Shown: piece by piece, positions 57,406-64,000 of the stretch | How positions within the stretch are numbered: position 1 is the stretch's first letter | Layout: each line of letters opens with the position of its first letter | Assembly: GCF_039541115.1 (NCBI RefSeq) | Contig: NZ_BAABFP010000008.1 | Location: forward strand, 557,685-621,684 | DNA: 64,000 bases | Direction: 5' to 3' | DNA from: Angustibacter luteus | GTDB lineage: Bacteria; Actinomycetota; Actinomycetes; Actinomycetales; Angustibacteraceae | The notes under the pieces: generated by a model | What the model saw: the letters and a program-made list of their open reading frames with translations, nothing else | What the model was told of the DNA's origin: nothing | Database searches by the model: none | Translations under genes and position numbers: made by a program

Positions 57406-57615
57406 TCACGGCCTCACCATTCGATGGGCCGCTGAAGCGGCATCCTCATTCAGCCAGCGCTCCAGTTCCGACAACCGGTAGCGGTACTGCTTGCCGATCT
57501 TGTAGCGGGGCACACCAGATCTGGCGGCACAGTTGTGCAGCCAGCTTGGCGGCTTGTCCAGGAACCTGGCCGCCTCCCTGGTGCTTACAAACGGCTCAGG
57601 CAACTTGCTGGTCAA
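57406..57615 (-). CDS. xis: Excisionase-type HTH protein
   Basis: 69 residues. FVSTREAARFLDKPPSWLHN followed by GVPRYKIGKQYRYRLSELER is a MerR-like HTH_17/excisionase fold. Directs integrase toward excision in related elements. Encoded opposite to and 120 bp before the HTH/integrase operon, as is common in actinobacterial islands. Confidence 0.85.
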   Translation of the reverse strand: MTSKLPEPFVSTREAARFLDKPPSWLHNCAARSGVPRYKIGKQYRYRLSELERWLNEDAASAAHRMVRP

Positions 57616-57737
57616 GATCAGTCCTCCTCATCTTGGGCGCATTGAGTAACGCTAGACCCCATGTAATCGTCTTTCCATTAAGTCTGTCAAGACTCCATGC
57701 ATGGACATGGGCCAGGGGGTCGGCTAGACTCACTGTC

Positions 57738-58439
57738 ATGACCAACGGCGCATCGGAGACCCGCCAGTCACTCGGCGCGAGGCTGCGCAGCCAGTTGGGC
57801 TCCCAGCCCCTCGCCGCCCTCCCGGCGGCCCCGCAGGCACAGACGCACGTTGAGGATGACCGCATCACCACGATGTGCCGCTTGGGGGAGGACTGGATCA
57901 TCGGCATCGAGTTCGTGCGGGACGAGCTCGACCTCGACCGCCCGGTTGAGCTGACAATCCTCGCGGCCCGCAGTGACTCGGACGTGGCGCTCACCACCAG
58001 CGTGCTGCGCGCCATCCCACTCGGACAGCTCATCGATGCTGCCCGAGCGGTATCCCGCGACGCATCGGTGCTTTACGACGCGTACGAGGCCGCGATCGCG
58101 GAAGAGCTGATCGTGTGGACGCAGGATGCCCGACGCACCGGCGCAAAGCGCAGCGGTTTGGCATACGCGGCCCTAGCCGCGCGCTACGCCGACCTGGTCG
58201 CACGCGGAGATCGCAAGCCCGCAGAGACGCTAGGCGCAGAGTTGGACATGTCGCCTGTGACGGTCTCGCAACGAATCCGGGAAGCGAGGCAGTCGGGCCT
58301 TCTCACTCCCGCTGTCCCGGGCAGGGCTAGCGGTCGTCTAACCAGGGAAGCCGTGCGCTTGCTCGGCGACCTGTGGATGAAGGCTCATGGGAAGGTGCGG
58401 GCCAGCAAGGTTGAGGAGGCAGGAGATGGCCTGGATTGA
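57738..58439 (+). CDS. HTH protein encoded with the integrase
   Basis: 233 residues from ATG 57738. Central part (ITTMCRLGEDWIIGIEFVRD) is unassigned. C-terminal region has a helix-turn-helix (ETLGAELDMSPVTVSQRIRE, then ARQSGLLT) and a basic end, suggesting DNA binding. The gene overlaps the integrase start by 14 bp, so the two are co-translated; it may regulate integrase or recombination. Confidence 0.75.
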   Translation: MTNGASETRQSLGARLRSQLGSQPLAALPAAPQAQTHVEDDRITTMCRLGEDWIIGIEFVRDELDLDRPVELTILAARSDSDVALTTSVLRAIPLGQLIDAARAVSRDASVLYDAYEAAIAEELIVWTQDARRTGAKRSGLAYAALAARYADLVARGDRKPAETLGAELDMSPVTVSQRIREARQSGLLTPAVPGRASGRLTREAVRLLGDLWMKAHGKVRASKVEEAGDGLD

Positions 58440-59565
58440 GAAGCGAGCCGCGGGTTACATCGGGCGTTATCGCGATGCCAACGGACGGACGCGATCGACG
58501 CGGCTGATGCGCCGCAAGCGGGATGCCGTTGAGGCAGCCGAGCTGCAGGAGCGGCGCGTGAAACGCGGGGACTGGACGGACCCTGCCCTGGGCAAGATCA
58601 CCGTAGGTGAGTGGTCCAAGCTCTGGCTCGCCGGGCTAGAGGTGACGCCTAAGACCAGGCACGGCTACGACGAGCGTCTCCGGTCGTTGATCCTCCCGCG
58701 CTGGCAGGACACGCGCCTGAACGCCGTCATGCTGTCCGAGGTCAAGGCCTGGGTCGCCACGATGGCGGGTGCCCGTGGCCGGTCCGCAAGTGACACCAGG
58801 CGACGCGACGCGGGGGCACAGCTGGTGCGGATGCTCGACGCAGCCGTCGACGAGGGGCTGATCAGGTCCAACCCTGCCAAGACCAAGGCCGGCAAGACCA
58901 CGTACCTTCCCCGGGCCAAGAAGGCCAAATCGCACCGCTACCTGTCGGACAACGAGCTGCTGGCCGTGGCGGACGAGTGCGGTTCCTACGGCTCATTCGT
59001 CCTGCTCGCTGGGTACACGGGCCTACGTTGGGGCGAGATCACTGCCCTGCGCGTCCGGGACGTCAACCTGCTGCACGGCAGGATCACCGTCGAGCGCGCC
59101 CACTCGATGGTCGGCGGAAGGCTCCTCGTGGGGGACACGAAGACGCACGAGCGCCGCCAGGTGGTCGTGCCGGGCTTCTTGCGTGAGGACCTGTCCCGGC
59201 TGATGGTGGACAGGGATCGCGACGACCTGATCTTCGTCAGCCCGGACGGGAGCCCGCTGGACAACCGGAACTTTTCTCAGCGCGTGCTCGCCAAGGCCTG
59301 GGTGCGTGCGGGCGTCGAGCGGCTCACGTTCCACGACCTGCGCCACACCGCGGCGAGCCTGGCGGTGGCGTCCGGGGCGAACGTGATGGCCGTCCAGCGC
59401 ATGCTGGGGCACGCTTCTGCGGCGATGACGCTGGACACCTACGCGGGGCTGTTCGACGACCACCTGGTCGACGTGGCCGACCGCATGAGCGAGCGCGCGA
59501 TGTCTAGCCGTGCCCACTCCGTGCCCACTAGGGGCACGGAGCAGGTCACGGCATTGCGAGCCTAG
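58426..59565 (+). CDS. int: Tyrosine site-specific integrase
   Basis: 379 residues from ATG 58426 (GGAGG-like AGGAG immediately upstream). N-terminal AP2-like arm-binding region (WIEKRAAGYIGRYRDANGRT), SAM-like core domain, then catalytic residues: Arg in YTGLRWGEITAL, His-x-x-Arg in FHDLRHTAASL, His in MLGHASAAM and the nucleophile Tyr in LDTYAGLF. Stop lies 35 bp from the right att repeat. Responsible for insertion into tRNA-Thr(CGT). Confidence 0.95.
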   Translation: MAWIEKRAAGYIGRYRDANGRTRSTRLMRRKRDAVEAAELQERRVKRGDWTDPALGKITVGEWSKLWLAGLEVTPKTRHGYDERLRSLILPRWQDTRLNAVMLSEVKAWVATMAGARGRSASDTRRRDAGAQLVRMLDAAVDEGLIRSNPAKTKAGKTTYLPRAKKAKSHRYLSDNELLAVADECGSYGSFVLLAGYTGLRWGEITALRVRDVNLLHGRITVERAHSMVGGRLLVGDTKTHERRQVVVPGFLREDLSRLMVDRDRDDLIFVSPDGSPLDNRNFSQRVLAKAWVRAGVERLTFHDLRHTAASLAVASGANVMAVQRMLGHASAAMTLDTYAGLFDDHLVDVADRMSERAMSSRAHSVPTRGTEQVTALRA

Positions 59566-59599
59566 GACTCGCGTTCAGCACCTGACCAGCAGGTCCTGT

Positions 59600-59645
59600 C
59601 GGAGCCGCCTATCGGAATCGAACCGATGACCTACGCATTACGAGT
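59600..59645. other. attR within the tRNA-Thr gene
   Basis: 46 bp identical to 44575-44620. Here it is continuous with the 5' half of the tRNA, so the island supplies the 3' end that keeps the tRNA functional. Confidence 0.92.
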
Positions 59646-59676
59646 GCGTCGCTCTGGCCGACTGAGCTAAGGCGGC
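59603..59676 (-). tRNA. tRNA-Thr (anticodon CGT)
   Basis: Minus-strand cloverleaf: acceptor GCCGCCT/AGGCGGC, D arm TAGCTCAGTCGGCCAGAGC, anticodon arm ACGCA-CTCGTAA-TGCGT (anticodon CGT), variable AGGTC, T arm ATCGGTTCGATTCCGAT. CCA is not encoded. Its 3' half is the integration site of the island. Confidence 0.95.
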
Positions 59677-59741
59677 AGCGCCCCCGCGAAGGGGCACGAG
59701 CATCGAGTATAGAGGGCCGCGGGCAGTGCTCGTGCACGGAG

Positions 59742-60404
59742 TCACGGCGCGAGCAGCACCCGGGTCCAGATGTCGAGCAGGAGGCGCTCGACGTCCGCCG
59801 GACTGAACCCGCGCGAGGCGAGCAGCTCGTAGTACTCCGGCGCGTTGGTGGACCACACGAGGTCGGCGACCTGGTCGTCGGTCAGGTCGGCGCGCAGGTC
59901 GCCGGTGGCCCGCAGGTCGGCCGCGAAGAGCCGCATGTTCGCCGCCCGCCGGTCGGCCAGGGAGGTCAGCGCCGCTCCGGCCGCCGCGTCGGTGGCGGCC
60001 GCCTGGCGCAGCGCGACCACCAAGGGCACGACCTGGGGGTGCCGCCGCACGATCGCCGCGGCGTACACCTCGAGCTTCGCCCGCGCCCCGGGGGTGGCGC
60101 GCACCTGCTGGACGTAGTCGCGCTCGATCGACGGCGTCGCCTGGCCACCGGGCGCGTCGGTCTCGTGACCGGCGAGCGCCTCGTCGATCAGCGCGAGGAC
60201 CAGCTGCGGCTTGCGCCCCACCGAGGCGTAGACGGTGTCGACGGCCACCCCCGCTCGCCTGGCGATCGCGGTGACGGACGTCGCGGCGTACCCCTGGATG
60301 GCGAAGAGCTCGTGCGCGCTGCGCAGGACGGCGACGCGGGTGGCGGCCGCCTGAGCGGCCCGCCGCGGGGACCGGTAGGGGCGGGGGTTGACCGGCTCGC
60401 GCAT
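59742..60404 (-). CDS. TetR family transcriptional regulator
   Basis: 220 residues from ATG 60404. HTH at about 15-62 (RVAVLRSAHELFAIQGYAAT, SVTAIARRAGVAVDTVYASV). C-terminal ligand domain includes DLVWSTNAPEYYELLASRGF, seen in one TetR subgroup. Divergent from a cupin gene with a 71-bp spacer, so it probably controls that gene. Confidence 0.88.
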   Translation of the reverse strand: MREPVNPRPYRSPRRAAQAAATRVAVLRSAHELFAIQGYAATSVTAIARRAGVAVDTVYASVGRKPQLVLALIDEALAGHETDAPGGQATPSIERDYVQQVRATPGARAKLEVYAAAIVRRHPQVVPLVVALRQAAATDAAAGAALTSLADRRAANMRLFAADLRATGDLRADLTDDQVADLVWSTNAPEYYELLASRGFSPADVERLLLDIWTRVLLAP

Positions 60405-60475
60405 GCGATCTACCTTAGCAATATTCGGCAGAACGCACTTCGGATGAACTGCCACCCCAGGCACGGAGGTGCCTC

Positions 60476-60997
60476 GTGGACGAGACGACCCTGACGACCG
60501 CGGTCTTCCGACCGGCCGGCACCGGAGCGGCGACCTGGGCGATGGGCTCGCTGTTCGAGCACCTGGTCACCGGGCAGGAGAGCGGCGACGAGCTGGGCGT
60601 GTCGCTCGTGCTGCAGCCGCCCGGCACGGCCACCCCGCTGCACGTGCACTCCCGTGAGGCCGAGGCGTTCTACCTCCTCGCGGGCACCATGACCTACCGG
60701 GCGGGCGAGCAGACCTTCCGGATGTCGGCCGGCGACTTCGTCTACCTGCCGAAGGCCGTGCCGCACGCCTTCCGGGTCACCGGGGACCGACCGGCGCAGA
60801 TCCTCGGGATGACGGTGCCCGGTGCCCTGCTCGCGCTGTACGACGAGGTCGGGCTGCCAGCGACCGAGCGCCGCCTGCCCGGCGCCGACGGCCGGCCGAT
60901 GCCCGAGGAGATCGCCCGCTGGAACGACGTCGGCCCGCGCTACGGACTGCAGGTGGTCGGCCCACCGATCCCGGCGGACGACGTCCCGGTGGGCTAG
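60476..60997 (+). CDS. Cupin domain protein
   Basis: 173 residues, GTG start after GGAGGTGCC. Cupin motif 1 PLHVHSREAEAFYLLAGTMTYR gives the His-x-His...Glu metal set, and motif 2 GDFVYLPKAVPHAFRV gives the last His. Single-domain cupin with a helical tail (GRPMPEEIARWNDVG); like the quercetin-dioxygenase-like group of unknown substrate. Likely target of the divergent TetR. Confidence 0.85.
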   Translation: MDETTLTTAVFRPAGTGAATWAMGSLFEHLVTGQESGDELGVSLVLQPPGTATPLHVHSREAEAFYLLAGTMTYRAGEQTFRMSAGDFVYLPKAVPHAFRVTGDRPAQILGMTVPGALLALYDEVGLPATERRLPGADGRPMPEEIARWNDVGPRYGLQVVGPPIPADDVPVG

Positions 60998-61013
60998 GAC
61001 CGCCGGCCACCAG

Positions 61014-62549
61014 CTAGCAGGTCAGCCCGTCCTTGGGTTTCGTGCCGCGCAGCAGGTAGGCGTCGACGGCCTTGTCCACGCACCGGCTGCCCCGCATGTA
61101 CGCCGTGTGCCCGTCCCCGCGGTAGGTGATCAGGTGCCCGTCGGACAGCTGCTCGGCCAGACCCTGCGCCCACGGGTACGGCGTGGCCGGGTCGCGCGTC
61201 GTCCCCACCACCACGATCGGTGGGCTGCCGGGGGCGGTGACCGCGTGCGGCTTGCCGGTGGCCGGCAGCGGCCACGAGGTGCAGGGCAGCTCGCCCCACG
61301 CCAGCAGGCCACCCCAGGTCGGCGCGGCCCGCTGGAACGTCGGCAGCTCCGCCTTCACGTCGGCGGCGCCGTCGCCCACCGGGCGGTCGAGGCAGTTGAC
61401 CGCGTACAGCGCCGGCGTGCCGTTGCCCGCGTAGGTGCCGTCCGGCTGGCGGTCCGCGTACATGTCGGCCAGCTGCATCAGGCCGCGTCCGTCCCTGGAG
61501 AACGCCTGGTCCAGCGCCTCACGCAGGCTCGGCCAGAAACCCTTGTCGTACATGCCGAGCGCGATGCCGTAGCTGCCCCAACCCTCGGTCAGCGGCCGGC
61601 TGGGGTCGCCGGACGGGAGGGGCTTGGCGTCCAGCGACGCCAGCAGACCCTGGATGCGCTGCATCCCGCGACCGACGTCCGAACCGAGCGGGCAGCCGGA
61701 CCGGTCGACGCAGTCGGCCACGAACGCCCGAGTGGCCTGCTCGAAGCCCTTCGCCTGGCCGAGGTCGATCTCGCGCGCCGACAGCCGGGGGTCGATCGCG
61801 CCGTCCAGCACCATCCGGCCGATGTTGGTCGGGAAGAGATCGGCGTACGTCGCGCCCAGGTAGGTGCCGTAGGACTTGCCCAGGTAGAACAGTCGCTTGT
61901 CGCCGAGGGCGGCGCGCAGCACGTCCATGTCCCGGGCCGCCGAGACCGTGTCGACGTGCCCCACCAGGGCGGGGTCGGCCCGCTGGCACCCGAGCCCCAT
62001 CCCCTTGCCGATCGCCGTCATCCTCGAGACCTCGGCCGGGGTGTCCGGGGTCGGGTCCTGGCCGATGAAGGTGTCGGTCTGCGCGTCGGTCAGGCACTCC
62101 AGGGGGTCACTCGTGGCGACGCCGCGGGGGTCGAACCCGACGACGTCATAGGCGCGCCGGGTCGCGGCACTGATCGACGTGCTCGCCCGGCGGGCGTAGT
62201 CGACGCCGGAAGCGCCGGGGCCGCCGGGGTTGACCACCAGCGAGCCGAGTCGCTGCTTGGGCTTGCCGGCGGGGAGCTTGATCACCGACAGCGGGATCGT
62301 CGCCCCCGACGGGTCGGCGTAGTCGACCGGGACGGTGAGCTTCGAACACTGGTACCCGTCGCCGCAGTCCGTCCAGCTCAGCTTCTGGTCGTAGTAGGTG
62401 CTCAGCGCGTCCGGCACCGCTGGAGCGCTGACGGACGGCGCGTTCGGACCGCTCGCCGCGGGTTCCGGGGCTTCGTCGCCCCCCGAGCAGCCCACGAGCA
62501 GCAGCAGCGCCGCGGTGGCGGCGGCGAGGACTGCCGGCCGCGCCCTCAC
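61014..62549 (-). CDS. Lipoprotein alpha/beta hydrolase (TAP-like tripeptidyl peptidase)
   Basis: 511 residues from GTG 62549. Signal peptide ends in LLVGC, so it is a lipoprotein. NPGGPGASGVDYAR (oxyanion region), YDVVGFDPRGVATSDPLEC, LGKSYGTYLGATYADLFP (nucleophile Ser in GKSYG), late VVGTTRDPATPY (Asp) and YRGDGHTAYM (His) are the S33/TAP-like set. Related enzymes are prolyl/tripeptidyl aminopeptidases or mycobacterial lipid hydrolases. Overlaps holB stop by GTGA but unlikely to be functionally linked. Confidence 0.88.
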   Translation of the reverse strand: MRARPAVLAAATAALLLLVGCSGGDEAPEPAASGPNAPSVSAPAVPDALSTYYDQKLSWTDCGDGYQCSKLTVPVDYADPSGATIPLSVIKLPAGKPKQRLGSLVVNPGGPGASGVDYARRASTSISAATRRAYDVVGFDPRGVATSDPLECLTDAQTDTFIGQDPTPDTPAEVSRMTAIGKGMGLGCQRADPALVGHVDTVSAARDMDVLRAALGDKRLFYLGKSYGTYLGATYADLFPTNIGRMVLDGAIDPRLSAREIDLGQAKGFEQATRAFVADCVDRSGCPLGSDVGRGMQRIQGLLASLDAKPLPSGDPSRPLTEGWGSYGIALGMYDKGFWPSLREALDQAFSRDGRGLMQLADMYADRQPDGTYAGNGTPALYAVNCLDRPVGDGAADVKAELPTFQRAAPTWGGLLAWGELPCTSWPLPATGKPHAVTAPGSPPIVVVGTTRDPATPYPWAQGLAEQLSDGHLITYRGDGHTAYMRGSRCVDKAVDAYLLRGTKPKDGLTC

Positions 62550-63703
62550 GCGTCCGTCCGCAGCTGCAAGGTCATCGCCTCGAGGGCGAGCAACGGGGCG
62601 ACGTTCGCCCCGATCCGGTCGCGGGCGTCCCGGATGGCATCCATGCACCGCACGGCCTGCGACGGCGAGAGCCGGGCTGCCAGCCGCTCGACGTCCACCC
62701 GCATCTCGGCGTTGATCAGCTCGGCGGTCGGGTCGGCGTGCAGGACCAGCACGTCCCGGTAGAGCGAGAGCAGGTCGAGCAGGGAGCGATCCACCATGTC
62801 GCGCACGAACCGGGTGGCTCGGCGTTTCTGGTTGTCCGACAACGTCTTCAGCTGGCCGCGTACGTGCGGCGGCTGGGTGCGGGCCTGGGGATCGGCGCCG
62901 AGCGCCCGCAGGAGGTCGACCCGCTCCGCCTCGTCCCGCTGCGTCGTACCGGCCTCCGCCTCGGCCTTCGCCGTGTCCAGCAGGGACGCCGCGTGCAGCA
63001 CCGCGTCGCCGACCTCGCGCAGCCGCAGCGGCACGCCCAGGACGTCCCGGCGCCGGATCCGGGCCTGCTCGTCCGTGGCCAGCCGACGGGCCATCCCGAT
63101 GTGGCTCTGCGCGGCCCGGGCGGCGAACGCCGCCATCTGCCGGTCGACGCCGTCGCGCTGGACCAGCAGGTCGGCCACCGCGTCCGGTGGCGGGGTGCGC
63201 AGCCCGACGTGCCGGCAGCGGCTGCGGATGGTCACCAGGACGTCGTCCGCGCTCGGTGCGCAGAGCAACCAGACCGTGCGGGCCGTGGGCTCCTCGATCG
63301 CCTTGAGCATCGCGTTGCCCGACGAGTCGTTCAGCCGGTCCGCATCCTCGACGAGGATCACCCGCCAACGGCCTGTCGAGGGACGGCGCTGGGCCAGCGG
63401 CAACAGCTCGAGGGCCTGCTGCCGGCTGATGATGACGCCCTCGGTGCGCAAGGTCGTCACGTCGGGGTGGCTGCCGGCGAGCACGGTGTGGCACGCGTGG
63501 CAGGCGCCGCAGCCGGCCTCGTCCTGCTCGCACAGCAGCGACGCCGCAAAGGCCCGGGCGGCCACCGACCGGCCGGACCCGGGCGGCCCGGTGAACAGCC
63601 ACGCGTGGGTCATGCCGGAACCGTCGCCGCGCGAGGACCGGACGGCGCTGCGCAGCACGTCCACCGTCGGCTGCTGCCCGACCACCTCGTCCCAGACGCT
63701 CAC
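62546..63703 (-). CDS. holB: DNA polymerase III subunit delta'
   Basis: 385 residues, GTG start. Clamp-loader AAA+ protein: GPPGSGRSVAARAFAASLLC, zinc-binding Cys set in CEQDEAGCGACHACH, EDADRLNDSSGNAMLKAIEE, and the SRC motif IRSRCRHVGL. Length fits the actinobacterial protein. Start overlaps the stop of the upstream gene in the tmk position (GTGA), the conserved tmk-holB pair. Confidence 0.93.
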   Translation of the reverse strand: MSVWDEVVGQQPTVDVLRSAVRSSRGDGSGMTHAWLFTGPPGSGRSVAARAFAASLLCEQDEAGCGACHACHTVLAGSHPDVTTLRTEGVIISRQQALELLPLAQRRPSTGRWRVILVEDADRLNDSSGNAMLKAIEEPTARTVWLLCAPSADDVLVTIRSRCRHVGLRTPPPDAVADLLVQRDGVDRQMAAFAARAAQSHIGMARRLATDEQARIRRRDVLGVPLRLREVGDAVLHAASLLDTAKAEAEAGTTQRDEAERVDLLRALGADPQARTQPPHVRGQLKTLSDNQKRRATRFVRDMVDRSLLDLLSLYRDVLVLHADPTAELINAEMRVDVERLAARLSPSQAVRCMDAIRDARDRIGANVAPLLALEAMTLQLRTDA

Positions 63704-64000
63704 CGCTGCTCGCGCTCGCCGAGGTTGAAGATCTCTTCCTCCAGGGGCAGCGGCTGGGTCGCGCTGGCGGGCAGCGGGGCCGTCGCGTCGTCGCCCGCAC
63801 CGGGGCGCTGGTCGCCGCCGACGGCCCGCATCGGGCGGGTCTGGGCAGGCGCGGCTTGGGTGGCGTCCTGGCGGGCGGCCTCCTCACGGGCCGCACGCTC
63901 GCGGGCCGCACGCTCGCGGGCCGCACGCTCGCGGGCCGCCTGCTCGCGGGCTGCCTGCTCCTCGGCCGCGCGCTCGGCTGCAGCCGCGGCGGCTGCGCGA
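63700..64000 (-). CDS. Partial gene, probable thymidylate kinase C-terminus
   Basis: Only the last 100 codons are inside the window. They encode low-complexity AAREQAARERAARERAAREE repeats and a linker ending LPLEEEIFNLGEREQR. Extended acidic tails of this kind are found on thymidylate kinase (tmk) of some actinobacteria, and tmk precedes holB in this phylum. No catalytic part is visible, so the assignment rests on synteny. Confidence 0.5.
   Translation of the reverse strand, partial: RAAAAAAAERAAEEQAAREQAARERAARERAARERAAREEAARQDATQAAPAQTRPMRAVGGDQRPGAGDDATAPLPASATQPLPLEEEIFNLGEREQR

Larger units (their letters stand above)
44575..59645. mobile_element. tRNA-Thr-integrated genomic island (about 15 kb), defence-like cargo
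   Basis: Bounded by 46-bp perfect direct repeats from the 3' part of tRNA-Thr(CGT), with a tyrosine integrase gene ending 35 bp from the right repeat. Contents from left: HEPN protein; Vsr, HNH and C5-methyltransferase; AddB-like and helicase-nuclease operon; sigma-70 factor; HNH protein; frameshifted winged-helix gene; excisionase; HTH protein; integrase. No conjugation, capsid or replication-relaxase genes are seen, so it is probably a non-conjugative or satellite-like integrative element. Base composition is visibly less GC-rich than in flanking genes. Confidence 0.9.

Noticed and set aside
58636..58935. Small antisense frames inside the integrase
   Set aside because: Lie wholly within the integrase coding frame with no independent start signals.

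Overview
The window is high-GC actinobacterial chromosome. Supporting signs are many GTG starts, four-base GTGA/ATGA stop-start overlaps, leaderless promoters, a cydABDC cytochrome bd operon, and a galactofuran (glf/glfT) and Wzm/Wzt cell-envelope operon. An LPRTG-anchored surface protein and the order tmk-holB at the right edge fit the same picture. I cannot name a genus; a Cellulomonas/Kineococcus/Nocardioides-like actinomycete is plausible.

1-9312: an array of about a dozen small genes on both strands. Almost every gene is separated from the next by a copy of one composite structured repeat. Its parts are direct repeats CGGCAGATCCGG, a GGGCGAGC..GCCGCCC hairpin and the module GCCCTCAACGCGGC. 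It looks like a mobile gene-cassette array without a visible integrase. Cargo: small unknown proteins, a DUF7660-like protein, a Nudix hydrolase, a PGPGW/zinc-ribbon membrane protein, a SMI1/KNR4 protein, a PrsW-like protease pair, a secreted protein and a lipoprotein. Several genes have a -10 hexamer only 6-7 nt before the start codon, so cassettes seem to bring their own leaderless promoters.

9498-23568: conserved chromosome. It has a Bcr/CflA drug efflux protein, glycerate kinase, selenophosphate synthase and cytochrome bd oxidase with its CydDC exporter. A 14-bp palindrome resembling a DosR/DevR box sits at about -45 of the predicted cyd promoter. An LPRTG surface protein with a lectin-like domain and eight Ig-like repeats follows, then a PAP2-type membrane phosphatase/transferase.

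23565-29043: a TetR gene with a strong palindromic operator, then a decayed catabolic cluster. In the latter a GntR regulator is intact but an ABM monooxygenase, an Ldh2-type dehydrogenase, an SDR and an alpha/beta hydrolase survive only as fragments. A secreted S8-type protease with a P-domain follows.

29044-38735: a seven-gene, translationally coupled operon for a galactan-type envelope polysaccharide (GT2, Glf, GlfT2-like, Wzm, Wzt, polytopic membrane protein, sulfotransferase), with a divergent GlfT1-like gene. 38806-44370: a small membrane protein, a TetR regulator divergent from a 1274-aa subtilase with an operator over the predicted transcription start, and a hypothetical gene.

44575-59645: an integrated genomic island of about 15 kb. 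It is bounded by a 46-bp perfect direct repeat derived from the 3' half of tRNA-Thr(CGT), with a tyrosine integrase beside the intact tRNA. Cargo is defence-like: a HEPN protein, a Dcm/HNH/Vsr restriction-modification set, and a two-gene helicase-nuclease operon. That operon pairs a UvrD/AddA-like helicase carrying an N-terminal nuclease-like domain with an AddB-like partner. A sigma-70 factor is divergent from the operon across a region holding a 14-bp palindrome, and an HNH protein follows. An excisionase, a frameshifted winged-helix gene and an HTH protein belong to the mobility end. The helicase/AddB-like/sigma locus is my best candidate for an undescribed system.

59646-64000: chromosome resumes with a TetR-cupin divergent pair, a TAP-like lipoprotein hydrolase, holB and the 3' end of a gene in the tmk position.
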